Origin: an uncultured Pseudoalteromonas sp.
GTDB taxonomy: Bacteria > Pseudomonadota > Gammaproteobacteria > Enterobacterales > Alteromonadaceae
Direction: 5' to 3'
Assembly: GCA_947493455.1 (NCBI GenBank)
Contig: CANLRB010000001.1
Span: 62,001 to 126,000 of the forward strand
DNA: 64,000 bases
Shown: positions 8,034-18,440 of the stretch, piece by piece
Position numbering within the stretch: the stretch's first letter is position 1
Layout of the letters: each line of letters opens with the position of its first letter
Position numbers and translations under genes: made by a program
The notes under the pieces: model-generated
Databases searched by the model: none
What the model saw: only the letters and a program-made list of their open reading frames with translations
What the model was told of the DNA's origin: nothing

Positions 8034-9560
8034 TCACTTTTCGCCTGGCATTTGGCCGACTAGAGCAAGGCGTACATCAATTCCTTCAACTTGGAAATGC
8101 GGAACCACATAGGTGCTTACGCGGTAATAACCTGGGTTGCTTGGGATCTCAGTGACCGTCACTTTGGCGTCTTTCAGTGGGTGCGTCGCTATCAAAGACT
8201 CATCAGGGTTATTCATCTTAGTCACCAACGCCCCTAACCAATCATTAAGCTGCTGCTCGAGCTCATGGCGCGGTTTGCTTGAACCGATGTTTTCACGCTG
8301 GATAACCTTTAAGTAATGGGCAATACGCGACACCAAAAAGATATAAGGTAAGCGCGTATTAATACGCGCATTTGCCGACGCTTCAGGCGTTTCAAATACT
8401 TGTGGCTTTTGCGTACTATTGGCTGAAAAGAAACACGCAAAGTCCGAATTTTTGTAATAGCTCAGAGGAATAAAGCCCTGGTTGGCAAATTCTAACTCTT
8501 TGGTTTCTGAAATTAGGACTTCAGTTGGGATTTTAGTTTCAAATCCACGCCCAGCTTCAAATGAGTGCAGCGGCAGGTTTTCAACGCGACCACCCGATTG
8601 TGGACCACGAATATTAACCGCCCAACCATTGTCATGGAAACTGCGTACAATATTTGCCGCAAAAGCAAATGTCGCGTTGCCCCATAAATACTTATCATGA
8701 TCGTCACTCGCCACATCTTCTTGGTAATTAAAGTTGCGAATTGGATTTAAGTCGCCATATGGCAGACGCATTAAAAAGCGTGGGAATGAAAGACCGATAT
8801 AGCGCGAATCCTCAGATTCACGGAAGTTTTTCCAGCGCAAGAACTCTGCGCGTTCCATATACGATCCTAAATCTTGAATTTTAGCAACTTCTTCAAGTGA
8901 ATCTTTCAAAAAGAATTTGGCACCGGCGCTGGCTAAAAATGGACAATGAGCCGCCGCCGATACGCGTGAAATTTCTTGTAATAACGAAATATCAGGTGCC
9001 GAGCAATCAAACTCAAAATTCGATACCATAGTCGAAATGGGCTCGCCCCCTGGGGTGTCATACTCAGCCGTATAAACATGCTTATAAAGTGCTGACTGGG
9101 TTGTATCAGGCGCTTCCTCAAAATCTTCACGCAGTGATTCTTTATCAACATCTAGCATCTCAATTTTAACGTTGGCATTGATTGGCGAGCGATTAATTAG
9201 ATAGCGCAGTGAACGCCACGCTGACTCAACTTTTTGAAATTCTGGATGATGTAAAATTTCATCTAACTGCGCTGAAATAATACGGTCAACTTTTGCAATA
9301 TATTCATCAAGTAGCACTTTATCAATGCGCGATACCGTTGCACTGCTTTGGCTTGCCATATCTAAAAAGACATTGATTGCAGCAGTCAGTCGTTCGTTGG
9401 TATTGGTTTCTGCAAGGTTACTTGCGTCTTTAAAATCATCAAGGCGAATTTCGTCTGCTACAGGCGCCATATCAACCAGATCACAAATCGTTTCATAGGT
9501 TGAGCTCGGCAGTGTTTGCTCTACTTTCGCCGCGACGTTTAGTTCTTCATGCATCGACAT
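8034..9560 (-). CDS. tssC: TssC (VipB), T6SS sheath large subunit
   Basis: TssC forms the contractile sheath with TssB. The 508-residue length is typical. Family signatures include LLDEYIAKVDRIISAQLDEILHHPEFQKVESAWRSL (about 85-120), SALYKHVYTAEYDTPGGEP, and FLRWKNFRESEDSRYIGLSFPRFLMRLPYG, with the C-terminal region containing the segment that docks ClpV. The ATG at 9560 is preceded by AAGGAAGT with good spacing; an internal ATG two codons later is possible. tssB lies 18 bp upstream. Confidence 0.97.
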   Translation of the reverse strand: MSMHEELNVAAKVEQTLPSSTYETICDLVDMAPVADEIRLDDFKDASNLAETNTNERLTAAINVFLDMASQSSATVSRIDKVLLDEYIAKVDRIISAQLDEILHHPEFQKVESAWRSLRYLINRSPINANVKIEMLDVDKESLREDFEEAPDTTQSALYKHVYTAEYDTPGGEPISTMVSNFEFDCSAPDISLLQEISRVSAAAHCPFLASAGAKFFLKDSLEEVAKIQDLGSYMERAEFLRWKNFRESEDSRYIGLSFPRFLMRLPYGDLNPIRNFNYQEDVASDDHDKYLWGNATFAFAANIVRSFHDNGWAVNIRGPQSGGRVENLPLHSFEAGRGFETKIPTEVLISETKELEFANQGFIPLSYYKNSDFACFFSANSTQKPQVFETPEASANARINTRLPYIFLVSRIAHYLKVIQRENIGSSKPRHELEQQLNDWLGALVTKMNNPDESLIATHPLKDAKVTVTEIPSNPGYYRVSTYVVPHFQVEGIDVRLALVGQMPGEK

Positions 9561-9578
9561 AATTACACTTCCTTATGC

Positions 9579-10097
9579 TTATTCTGGTTGTTTTTCTGCG
9601 TCTGACGACAGCGGCGCGACTTCATCGAGTTGGCGCTTTAATTCGTCAAGTTCTGGCTGGCTCTGCAATACGCGTTCAAGCTCTTTGCGCAGCGTTGAGT
9701 TGTCGAGTAAGTTCGACTTTAAATCGCGCAGCAAGTTACGCATCGACATCATCTTGTTGAGCTCAGGAACTTGCGAGGCGACCTGCTCAGGATCAAATGC
9801 TTTAAACGAATCGAAGGTTAAGTTAACACCGATATCGCCCTCACCTTTGATTTTATTTTCAACCTGAAACTGCGTTTTTGGTGACATATCTTTGAGCACT
9901 TGCTCAATGGTATTTTTATTGATAGCAATGCGCTCACGCTCGGCTAAATCAGCTTGATTTGCGCCGTTCGAATAGTCACCAACCACTAACATTTTAAGTG
10001 GCAGTTCACTTTTTTGCGTGGCACCATCAGTTTCGAGTTCGAGTGCAATGTTGATACGCGATCTTGGAATTTCTTTTTGAAACGTGTCAGACATCAT
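9579..10097 (-). CDS. tssB: TssB (VipA), T6SS sheath small subunit
   Basis: TssB pairs with TssC to build the sheath. The 172-residue protein starts with the typical SDTFQKEIPRSRINIALELET segment and continues with LPLKMLVVGDYS, then DMSPKTQFQVENKI and VNLTFDSFKAFDPEQVASQVPEL. Two ATG codons are adjacent (10097 and 10094); AAGGA is better spaced for the second, so the true start may be 10094. The C-terminal tail is acidic. tssC follows after 18 bp, consistent with stoichiometric production. Confidence 0.96.
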   Translation of the reverse strand: MMSDTFQKEIPRSRINIALELETDGATQKSELPLKMLVVGDYSNGANQADLAERERIAINKNTIEQVLKDMSPKTQFQVENKIKGEGDIGVNLTFDSFKAFDPEQVASQVPELNKMMSMRNLLRDLKSNLLDNSTLRKELERVLQSQPELDELKRQLDEVAPLSSDAEKQPE

Positions 10098-10159
10098 TAT
10101 TCCTTAATTTAAGTCATTAGTTGTCAGCGCAAATCTTGGCCTTGGCCTCGTTGGCTGTG

Positions 10160-11692
10160 TTATATCCAGCCAATGGCTGTCGTTACGTTAGTGACAAGCA
10201 TTTTCTTTTCAATTTCGATTGCTTGTTGACTAAATTCTTGCTCATCGTCGCCTTGCGCTAAGGCCTTGAAGCACTGCATGGCATAACGCCAAATTTCCAT
10301 TGCCAGTTGCTGTTGCCACATCACTAAATGACATTCGTCAACCAATTTGAGTAAGTGATTGAATAAAGGCAAGGCCTGAGGTGCTTTTTCAGCCTTAATT
10401 AATACTCTGGCGGTTAATAATTGTGCTCGTAGGCGGCTCACCTCATTATTTTGGGTAAGGCTTTCAATCTCAGTGAGCACCTTGGTGAGATCTTCACTCT
10501 CCACCAAATTAAGCAGTTCATTTTGTTTTTGCAGCAAAGGGTCGTCACTTGCGACAGTAGGTGACGCATTTTCTTGATCTGTCATCTCAATAATTTGCGC
10601 CTTACTTTTTGCAGAACAAAATGCCGAGCCGTCGTCATATTTAAGCTCAGTTAGTTCAGGTAAACGCTTGACCAGCAACCGTATTTGTTCGGTTAACCAA
10701 GTTACTAGCGCGTTGCGATTCGCCTTTTTTAACGCAGCTAACGTATGCATTTGCAAATCAAGATTAAAATGCATCGCACCTTCCATAAACAGTGCTTCTG
10801 CGGCAAGGATTGCATCATCATATAAATCATCAGCAAGGGCATTCTCAATCCGCGTAAAAGCGGTGTTGCGTGGCGCCGGTATCCGCGTTTTTCCACCCTC
10901 GTTGGGTGGTAATTTCATCGTGGCCCATCGCGTTGCCCGCGCGATTTGTAATAAACGCGACCAATTTTTTTGTTCTCGATCAAACGCCAACAATTGACGC
11001 ACGACTGCCATGTAGTCAGATTCAAGTGTCAGTTCTTGCGCTGCGCCGCGCTGCGTCGCAGCTGGAGCTGCAGCCGTTTGAGTTGCTTTGTCATTGCTCG
11101 TTTGAGGCGGATTTTCTTTTACATTAGGCTCACTGACTACAACTGGATTTTTGCTGCATCCTTGCTGCGCCCAAGATGATATCGTAGCCAGTGGGCCTGA
11201 TTCGGGATCAAGTAGCTTGACGCATTCATCGCCATAACGGCTTACTTGATCTTTTAATTCGTGCCACAGCTGCGCCGGCACATTTTGCTGCTGCTCGGCA
11301 AGAGCAATAAGGCGTTCTTGTTGCTGCAAAAACCAAACATGTACAAATGATTTCGCTTTTGCTTTATGTGGGTGGCAACTGACGCCAAAATCACGCACCA
11401 AATCATTAAATACCGTGAGTGAATGATAAAATCCAACAAGACCAAACTCATGCGTTGCCGCAAGGCACAAGTACGACGCAAGGCGTAAATCTTTACTTTT
11501 TTGCTGAACCAGTTCACTTCCTAAGATAAACAACGCTTTAAAGTCTTGCTCGCCGAAGCCTGACGACGAGGCTTTTAACTGCTTAAAACCATCATCGTAT
11601 TTTAAATCTTCACCACACTGTTGTGGTTCGAGTGGCGCAAGCATTGCTTCGTGCCATGCTTGCCACGAGTCAAATTGATATGGCGCACTCAT
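10160..11692 (-). CDS. tssA: TssA, T6SS tube/sheath assembly cap protein
   Basis: TssA caps and guides tube and sheath elongation. The N-terminal ImpA_N domain spans about residues 1-160 (CGEDLKYDDGFKQLKASSSG, then DLRLASYLCLAATHEFGL), typical of all TssA classes. A low-complexity Ala/Gln/Thr linker near 195-225 is followed by a helical C-terminal part (VasJ-like), ending in TTAIGWI. The length is 510 residues. The start forms an ATGA overlap with the tagF stop, so the two are probably translationally coupled. I cannot assign a TssA subclass with certainty. Confidence 0.9.
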   Translation of the reverse strand: MSAPYQFDSWQAWHEAMLAPLEPQQCGEDLKYDDGFKQLKASSSGFGEQDFKALFILGSELVQQKSKDLRLASYLCLAATHEFGLVGFYHSLTVFNDLVRDFGVSCHPHKAKAKSFVHVWFLQQQERLIALAEQQQNVPAQLWHELKDQVSRYGDECVKLLDPESGPLATISSWAQQGCSKNPVVVSEPNVKENPPQTSNDKATQTAAAPAATQRGAAQELTLESDYMAVVRQLLAFDREQKNWSRLLQIARATRWATMKLPPNEGGKTRIPAPRNTAFTRIENALADDLYDDAILAAEALFMEGAMHFNLDLQMHTLAALKKANRNALVTWLTEQIRLLVKRLPELTELKYDDGSAFCSAKSKAQIIEMTDQENASPTVASDDPLLQKQNELLNLVESEDLTKVLTEIESLTQNNEVSRLRAQLLTARVLIKAEKAPQALPLFNHLLKLVDECHLVMWQQQLAMEIWRYAMQCFKALAQGDDEQEFSQQAIEIEKKMLVTNVTTAIGWI

Positions 11693-12675
11693 AGTTTGCT
11701 CCAGCGACGCAGTGCATCAAATACATTCATATTATCTGCACCTGCAAACTCAACACATGCTGGCGGGATCGCTAAATTCGGCTGCCATACGGTAAGGTCA
11801 ATAATGGCATCGCCTCGGCTTTCGCTGTGCCACACGGCATCAAAGTACGAAGCAGGAACAGGACGACAAAAAAGCACTAAACTCGGCTTTGTTTGTTCGT
11901 CACCCAATTGATAAAACCACCACGGTTGCCAATTATGATCGGCCACCATATTTGTTATAAAGTGAAGCCACACACTGCCAACCATACGACCTTGTTCTGA
12001 AAACTGCGGCATCGGCAATTTAATACCGAGCTGACTTCGCAAACAGCCGCGATTGGCGATGGTGTTAATCACACCCGCTAATTGCGATACCAGCTGTGCA
12101 CGGCGTTCAATATCGCTATAGCCTATCGCCGACCAAAACTCGCTCATTTGCACTTGACTCAATTGCGCCATCGCCACTTGATAATCAATCTCAGCGCTCA
12201 GTGGTGAGCGCAGCGTATCGTATTCCGCGCAGCGCATTGCCATTTGTTCAGTCGACTCACTTTCAACGATGCGCTGATGAATATTGAGTCCGGTCGTGAG
12301 TGCGTTAAACTGCGAAAAGAATAAAAAAGCGGGATGTTGTTGATACTCATTGTTCGTACAAATTACATAGCTCGAAAACGGGTATTTTCGCTTGCTTGAA
12401 TCTTCACTAGGCTGCAATACGCCAATAAAACCACTTTGCTGGTCGCTGCCTGAAATAAAAAACAGCGATGTTTGTGCAACGTGCTCAACGCGTTGTTGTT
12501 GCATTCGACTTGTCGATGCAAACCCCTCTTGCAACCAATGATCAAAACTGATGATTTCGCGCGAATCAACATTGAGTTTAACAAAATCAGGGCGCAGTGG
12601 ATGCTTGCCCATATAACCAAAGTGCTGGGCTTTGACTAAGGGAGCTGATTTCTTTTTGCTAAATAAATTAAACAC
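11689..12675 (-). CDS. tagF: TagF-type T6SS accessory protein (ImpM family)
   Basis: TagF proteins are post-translational repressors of T6SS firing in species with the Fha/PpkA threonine phosphorylation pathway. The N-terminal part (FGYMGKHPLRPDFVKLN, then FDHWLQEGF, then FFISGSD and FIGVLQPSEDSSKRKYPFSSY) matches the TagF/ImpM domain; the family pattern is 'GyfGKlPsrGDFv...d.WLq.gl'. The C-terminal half is less conserved. It sits between tssM (8 bp) and tssA (4-bp overlap). No ppkA, pppA or fha gene is in the window, so its usual partners are either beyond the left edge or absent. Confidence 0.85.
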   Translation of the reverse strand: MFNLFSKKKSAPLVKAQHFGYMGKHPLRPDFVKLNVDSREIISFDHWLQEGFASTSRMQQQRVEHVAQTSLFFISGSDQQSGFIGVLQPSEDSSKRKYPFSSYVICTNNEYQQHPAFLFFSQFNALTTGLNIHQRIVESESTEQMAMRCAEYDTLRSPLSAEIDYQVAMAQLSQVQMSEFWSAIGYSDIERRAQLVSQLAGVINTIANRGCLRSQLGIKLPMPQFSEQGRMVGSVWLHFITNMVADHNWQPWWFYQLGDEQTKPSLVLFCRPVPASYFDAVWHSESRGDAIIDLTVWQPNLAIPPACVEFAGADNMNVFDALRRWSKL

Positions 12676-12683
12676 GTCGCCCC

Positions 12684-15600
12684 CTACTTAATTGGTTTGT
12701 CCAAGCTGCTTACCTGCACCGTTGGTGTCGCAAATAAGCTCTTAGGCATTGAAAATGAATTCAAAATGTATTTACTAAAAATGCCACTGTTGCGGCTTGA
12801 TCGCAGCGCCATTTCAACGTTTATTGTTTGTTCTTGGTGTTTATCATCAAGCTGCCATACAGCTCTAAACTCAGCCCCTTTTACCCAGGTCATCTGCGCT
12901 TTAGAGAGCAACTTAATGAGTGCCCACGGCCCGGTTGCTTCAAACGATAACCGTTTGCCTTGATTGTTTTGCCCGTGTACACGCGCTTTTTCAATACTGC
13001 CTTCACCAGGCCAGCTAAATTTGCGCCATTCTTCAGGTTCGTTGCGATAGCGATACGACTGCTCACTAAAGCCGAAATAGGTCTCACGTATGCCCTTTTG
13101 TGGAATTGGCATCATTTGAAACTTAATGCCTAACTCCGTACTGTTTTTTGGAAACAGGGCACGCGTCACTTTGTTTGCAACAGTCAGCTTTTCTAGAGTT
13201 TTATCATCAAAACCTAAGGCTACTCCGTTCCATGTTTTTTCAATCCATTTACCGCGACGCAGGGTAATAAATGCACCTAAATAATCATTAACAAAGCGCC
13301 ACAAGGTGCCATTTTGACTATTTAAAAATTCTGATACATCTTCAACAGCAGCGTCACTGCCGCTGCTATTAAACGGATATTTACCGCGTAAATTGTCTTT
13401 ATACGCAATATAAACTTGGTTTTCCCACTGCACGTTAAGCTGCTGCTTCGCATCATCCATAATTGCTCGAACAGCCCCTAAAATGGGTGCTTTAAGCAGT
13501 TTACCTAAGGCATTTTGACTGGTTGGATCTAAACCACGAATTTGGCTTTCAACAATAATCCAACTCGATTGCAACGCGTTGTCTTTTTGCGCATCTGACA
13601 ACAAGTTTTGTACAAATTCCATCGCCACGTGATCATCGCCGTCACTCGCCGCTAAAGTTTTTAAGTCTTTGTGAAAATCGCCAAGTTGTGCCAAATATTG
13701 TTGTAAGTAATCAGACAATTTGGCGTCACCGGTAGGACTTGCGTAACGACGTAAATCGGCAAATCGCTGCTCCACTTCTGGGGCGCGCGTGCGTTGTATA
13801 TTACTGAGGCTGGCCATCGCTGGGGTGATTTTATCGGCCAAAATATCTATTTTGGCTGTATGTTGCTTGATCAATTCAGGTCTATCGTAAAGGCGTAGAT
13901 TACGATTAATCACAGCCATTAAGTCAACCAAGGGGCCATCTGTTGCACTAATTCGTGCCATCAGCAAACTTGCATTACTGATTGACGACATCTTTGCCAC
14001 TTCGATCGATTCAATAAATTCAAACCAAGTAGTCGCGTAATCATTAAAATAATGGCCACGAATAGCCATCGCCAGTGCGTGGGTTTTCGCTTTATCAACT
14101 TCGCCACTGGTTTGTTCATCACTTGCTGTTCCCATTACCCAATCGCCGGAAAATGCGCGTTCAGCAGTCTTTTGAATATGCGGGTAGACCGCATTTTGCC
14201 ATGCGTCGGCACTAAACAAATACGGAATTTTATAGTCAGAATATAAAATACGTTTGTTTTTACCATCGAGCATGGCGTTGAGCGTAAGTGGCTTTTTCTT
14301 TTGTAACAGCTGTTGTTTAAGTTGTGCATACAGCACATCGGATTCAGGCTGGGTGATAAGCGCAGAACGTGCCACCGTTATACGTTCATCTCGGCGCGGC
14401 CAATAGCTTGGCGAGGTGTCGTCAGCAAGCGATTTAATACCTTTTGCCAAATAAAAATCGAATACTTGGTCGAGCTGTGCAAATAACTTTTCATGCTCTT
14501 CATTCGTTGAGTCAATTGCAAGCAAGGCACTAAATTTGTCAACGAACTGCGCTTTAACAAACTGGCCATCAAGCTTATCAACATCGCTGCTCATCATTAA
14601 CCGTAATTTGACGGCCTCGTAATAATTATGACGTGCTGCTCGGCGTTGTTCGTCATCATATTCACTCAGCCAGGCATTTTCAAACTTTGCCAATAACACA
14701 TCATTTTGCGCCGCCAAGGGATCGCCAATAAGCTGTACAACTTGATGCTGTAACACCTGTTCAATACGCGGTAACGTTTCGTCGCCCTCATAAATCCCAA
14801 ATATAAAATGCCATGGCAGTGATTTTTCATACTGCAACAACTGTTGATAGTGTGCAAAGAGCGCTAAAGTAACGTCGATCTGTTGCGATTGAGGCGCCGA
14901 ATCGACTCGTGCTTGAACCACCGCATCCACCGCGTTTTCACCCTGATTAATTAACAGTTGGTTACTGGTAAATGAGGTCATTAATAAGGCGGCAACACCG
15001 GCTATCGAGCCAAGGGCTGCTGTTACGGTAATGCCTTTTAACCAACGCTGCACAATACGGCGCTTGCGGTTGCCACGGGTCAAGCCTTGTAAACGAAAGA
15101 CCACATCATTAAACACACGATTAATAAAGAACGCTTGAGTGATTGTTTCTTGCTTGTGTTCAAATAAAACGGCTCTAAACTTTGCCAATGCACCGCTTTT
15201 TACTGTTTCGATCGGGGTGCCTTCTTGCGTACCAGAAGTAAAATACACACCGGCGAACCAAGGTACCTCTTGATAGGGGTTTTCTTTAAACAGTAAGTTT
15301 ACAAACTCGGTCAGTTTTTCGGTGGCACTTAAAAATTGGTTGGGAAAATCAAAAATAAGTTGTTTACGCTGCGGGTTTTGTTCACGCGCCATTTTGCTGA
15401 TGCGTTGCTCACAAAGACGACCGTAAAGGTCGTTCATGCGCGTTTCAAACAGCTGCGCTGCGTCGTTTTCTTGCTCTTCACTTAAATCAAGTAAATACGT
15501 GCCCCATACTTGTTCACGTTGAGCGGCGTCAAGATCATTAAAAAACGGTTCAAAACCACTGATCAAATCAGTTTTAGTAAACAAAATATGAACAGGAAAG

Positions 15601-16361
15601 ATAACGCCGAGTTGGTCAACCAATTCTTGAATGCGTTCGCGCACTAACTTAACATGCTGTCGTACTTGTTCACTGTCGGCGGTTAAAATATCAGCGACAC
15701 TGATGGCAACTAACACGCCATTGATGGGTAATTTAGGACGGTATTTTTTTAGTAAATTTAAAAACGATAACCATTCAGCATTATCGCTCTCTTCCGTGGT
15801 ATAACGCCCGGCTGTGTCAATCAATACGGCTTGATCTGAAAACCACCAATCACAGTTACGCGTACCACCAAAACCCTGAATATGGACTTGATTCGATTTA
15901 GAATATGGAAAGTGCAAACCAGAGTTGGCGAACAAGGTGCTTTTACCCGCCGCTGACGGGCCGATGATCATGTACCAAGGCAGGGCATACAAAGCGGTAC
16001 TGCCGCGATAGCCGGCCCCTAAGTGCGACGCTTTAAGCGAGTCGAGCGCCTGCTGCATTTTTTCTGATATTTCAGCAATTTCGGCATCTGATTGGGCATT
16101 GTGGCCAGCCAGCTCACTGGCTAACCGCTCACCAGAGCGACGCGTCCACAACCAACGCGCAAAAATAAATATAATAAACGCAGCGGCCACTGCGCCCATA
16201 GCAAACAAACGCTTGTTAACGGTATCGAGGCCAAGATAGCCACCGGCAAACCACACTATCATTAAGATGGCCACTAAACCAATCAACTGCCCTGTTGCTC
16301 TTGACGAAAGCAAGCCTAAAAGAAAGTGTACTAATCCGCTTTTACTTGAACTGCCTACCAT
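12684..16361 (-). CDS. tssM: TssM (IcmF), T6SS membrane complex core
   Basis: TssM spans the inner membrane and periplasm to contact TssJ. Two transmembrane segments lie at about 25-45 and 53-71, a cytoplasmic NTPase-like domain has an intact Walker A GPSAAGKS at 134-141, and a third hydrophobic segment (VTAALGSIAGVAALLMTSF) lies near residue 430, followed by the long periplasmic region. The ATG at 16361 is one base after the tssL stop (TAACATG); another ATG at 16382 would overlap tssL and has no ribosome-binding site. The length from 16361 is 1225 residues, normal for TssM. Confidence 0.95.
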   Translation of the reverse strand: MVGSSSKSGLVHFLLGLLSSRATGQLIGLVAILMIVWFAGGYLGLDTVNKRLFAMGAVAAAFIIFIFARWLWTRRSGERLASELAGHNAQSDAEIAEISEKMQQALDSLKASHLGAGYRGSTALYALPWYMIIGPSAAGKSTLFANSGLHFPYSKSNQVHIQGFGGTRNCDWWFSDQAVLIDTAGRYTTEESDNAEWLSFLNLLKKYRPKLPINGVLVAISVADILTADSEQVRQHVKLVRERIQELVDQLGVIFPVHILFTKTDLISGFEPFFNDLDAAQREQVWGTYLLDLSEEQENDAAQLFETRMNDLYGRLCEQRISKMAREQNPQRKQLIFDFPNQFLSATEKLTEFVNLLFKENPYQEVPWFAGVYFTSGTQEGTPIETVKSGALAKFRAVLFEHKQETITQAFFINRVFNDVVFRLQGLTRGNRKRRIVQRWLKGITVTAALGSIAGVAALLMTSFTSNQLLINQGENAVDAVVQARVDSAPQSQQIDVTLALFAHYQQLLQYEKSLPWHFIFGIYEGDETLPRIEQVLQHQVVQLIGDPLAAQNDVLLAKFENAWLSEYDDEQRRAARHNYYEAVKLRLMMSSDVDKLDGQFVKAQFVDKFSALLAIDSTNEEHEKLFAQLDQVFDFYLAKGIKSLADDTSPSYWPRRDERITVARSALITQPESDVLYAQLKQQLLQKKKPLTLNAMLDGKNKRILYSDYKIPYLFSADAWQNAVYPHIQKTAERAFSGDWVMGTASDEQTSGEVDKAKTHALAMAIRGHYFNDYATTWFEFIESIEVAKMSSISNASLLMARISATDGPLVDLMAVINRNLRLYDRPELIKQHTAKIDILADKITPAMASLSNIQRTRAPEVEQRFADLRRYASPTGDAKLSDYLQQYLAQLGDFHKDLKTLAASDGDDHVAMEFVQNLLSDAQKDNALQSSWIIVESQIRGLDPTSQNALGKLLKAPILGAVRAIMDDAKQQLNVQWENQVYIAYKDNLRGKYPFNSSGSDAAVEDVSEFLNSQNGTLWRFVNDYLGAFITLRRGKWIEKTWNGVALGFDDKTLEKLTVANKVTRALFPKNSTELGIKFQMMPIPQKGIRETYFGFSEQSYRYRNEPEEWRKFSWPGEGSIEKARVHGQNNQGKRLSFEATGPWALIKLLSKAQMTWVKGAEFRAVWQLDDKHQEQTINVEMALRSSRNSGIFSKYILNSFSMPKSLFATPTVQVSSLDKPIK

Positions 16362-16362
16362 G

Positions 16363-17079
16363 TTACTGCCCTGTATTGTCAAGTTGAGTTAAAACTTCAA
16401 TTTTTTTATCGATATGGGTATTACTGTCGCTGGCGCCTTGATTAATAACGTAGTGAAAACCGGTAAATAGCACCACAATAAAACACACGCAAATGGTTAA
16501 AATCAGCCAGTACGGCACATGTCGGCCGACCTTCATCGCAAAGCCTTCTTCCGGTGCGCCATGTTCGGCTAACGTAATCGGCACAGGCCCGGTATAATCT
16601 TCAAGCTGACCACGTAAATCCACCATCAAGGCCTTTAATTGCTCAAGTCCCTTAACCTTGTAAATACCTTGAAAACCCAATTGCAAACACACAAAATACA
16701 CTTCTAACAATGTGCGCTTTGCTTCACCGGCGCGACGAATGTTATCCATGCGTTCAAAAAACTCTTCACCTGCACGGTTATTGCCAAAAAACGTGAGCTG
16801 TAATGGCCGCGACATCCAATCAATGCGAAAACTAACCTGTGATGTCAGCACCATTTCATCAATTAACGCCGTCAGCGCAAACTTAGCTTCTTGCATGATT
16901 GATGCAGTAATTTGGCGCGAGTAACAGGCGCGCTCAAATTGGTCAAATGCATCGAGGACACCTGAGTGATATGTGTGCATGTCGGTGAGCTTGTCACTAC
17001 CGTGTTGCAACGGCACTATTTGCGCCAATACAGGGGCAATACAAGCATGTAAGTCTGGGTGTTCTGCGAGCGTTTCCAT
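16363..17079 (-). CDS. tssL: TssL (DotU), T6SS inner-membrane protein
   Basis: TssL anchors the baseplate to the membrane complex. The cytoplasmic DotU domain occupies about residues 30-180, with the typical YSRQITASIMQEAKFALTALIDEM and FGNNRAGEEFFERMD motifs. A single transmembrane segment follows near 189-212 (YWLILTICVCFIVVLFTGF), with a short periplasmic tail. There is no OmpA/peptidoglycan-binding extension, so peptidoglycan anchoring must come from another protein. The length is 238 residues. It is 23 bp after tssK and 1 bp before tssM. Confidence 0.94.
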   Translation of the reverse strand: METLAEHPDLHACIAPVLAQIVPLQHGSDKLTDMHTYHSGVLDAFDQFERACYSRQITASIMQEAKFALTALIDEMVLTSQVSFRIDWMSRPLQLTFFGNNRAGEEFFERMDNIRRAGEAKRTLLEVYFVCLQLGFQGIYKVKGLEQLKALMVDLRGQLEDYTGPVPITLAEHGAPEEGFAMKVGRHVPYWLILTICVCFIVVLFTGFHYVINQGASDSNTHIDKKIEVLTQLDNTGQ

Positions 17080-17102
17080 ACTTAATTTGGGATCCTTGGG
17101 CG

Positions 17103-18437
17103 TTAACGGTTAACCGTGACAATATCAATCGTGGCACTTTGCAAATCAAACGGAACAAATAAACTTAACGACTGTTCCTCGAGCACTTGTTGCCAACTGC
17201 TGCCATGGGGTTCAACTCTAAAATATTCGTAACCACTTTTAATTGCCAAGCGATTAGGCGGGCGTTGACAATGGCTGAGCGACACACCCGGCAGTGAGCT
17301 GGCGATCATAATTTCTAACGTTTCTGACGACGCTAGTTTGACTTGCTCGCAGAAGGTGTCGATCCACTTTGTTGAATCTGCTTCAAACAGGACAGCGATA
17401 TAAAAATCACAGGTATCGAGCACACTGGAGTCAATGGTGGCGATGCGGTATATTGCATTCGATACGCGCTCAAATGCCAAGGTCGACATTTTGCGCGGTA
17501 CCACACCATCAAGTAAGGTTGTAATACTGTTGTCGAACTGTGCAAAAACTTGGCTTAACTCATCATGCTGATAGACTGGCAAGTTATCGCTCAAATCAGC
17601 GTGCTCAAACAAGCACACACGGCTCACTAGCTCAAGCAGCGCCTCGTAGAGTTTTTCAGGATGGAGTTGGCTTTGCTGGTTTAAGTGATCGAGTAATTTT
17701 GCGCTCGGGGCCATCGCGTTCAGCAGTAAAAAGGTATTCATTTCATGCGGGCCAAAATCAGCGACGTTGCCAAAATTCTTACGTCGACTAAGCAGCACGT
17801 TTACTTTTGCATTCACCAAGTTACAGGTGCGATGCAATAGCTGACTTAAAAACGGATTACTCGCCACCGAAAGAGTTGGTGGAACAAAGCTCGTATCAAG
17901 CACAAACTGACCGTTTTCGTCGCGAATAATTTTACACAGGGGTAGAGAATCAAAATTGCGAAACGACTCATTACTCGAAAGCAACATTAAATTATGTTCG
18001 GCAACCAGTAACTCGCGAATTCGGGTGGTATCGTGCTCGTCGGCAATTTGTACATACTTGCCTTTAAACGCGGTTAAATGACCTGAATGACTATAGCCTT
18101 CAATCTCGCTAACCACTTTATTGGTGGGGATTGCCAAGTGCACAACCTGCTCAACGGTATCAGCTGCAATATCAAAAGTCAGTGTGTTTGCGCCGTGTTT
18201 AGTGAACTCAATCAATTCGCCATTTTTTAATACCATACGCAATTGACTTATGCTCAACACACCGCGCTCTAACATAGGCAAATCAACACTTAGCTGATCC
18301 ACCCCATAGCTGTGCGGATGCAACATGGCTAAACGGGTTGAATGTTGATGTTCGTTATAGGCGTCGTGTAACTGAAAATGCTGCTGCGCAAGCAACACGC
18401 CTTCGGCCCAAACCGGTTTATGCACTTGATTACTCAC
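17103..18437 (-). CDS. tssK: TssK, T6SS baseplate adaptor
   Basis: TssK trimers link the baseplate wedges to TssL/TssM. The N-terminus (NQVHKPVWAEGVLLAQQHFQLHD) is the hallmark 'v.W.EGmfL.PqHFQqqD' of the family, and the length of 444 residues is typical. The middle region contains the DLPLCKIIRDENGQFVLDTSFVPP segment (family 'lpiarv...g.l.Ld..fiPP'). The gene lies 3 bp after tssJ and 23 bp before tssL, forming a J-K-L-M block. Confidence 0.95.
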   Translation of the reverse strand: MSNQVHKPVWAEGVLLAQQHFQLHDAYNEHQHSTRLAMLHPHSYGVDQLSVDLPMLERGVLSISQLRMVLKNGELIEFTKHGANTLTFDIAADTVEQVVHLAIPTNKVVSEIEGYSHSGHLTAFKGKYVQIADEHDTTRIRELLVAEHNLMLLSSNESFRNFDSLPLCKIIRDENGQFVLDTSFVPPTLSVASNPFLSQLLHRTCNLVNAKVNVLLSRRKNFGNVADFGPHEMNTFLLLNAMAPSAKLLDHLNQQSQLHPEKLYEALLELVSRVCLFEHADLSDNLPVYQHDELSQVFAQFDNSITTLLDGVVPRKMSTLAFERVSNAIYRIATIDSSVLDTCDFYIAVLFEADSTKWIDTFCEQVKLASSETLEIMIASSLPGVSLSHCQRPPNRLAIKSGYEYFRVEPHGSSWQQVLEEQSLSLFVPFDLQSATIDIVTVNR

Positions 18438-18440
18438 ACG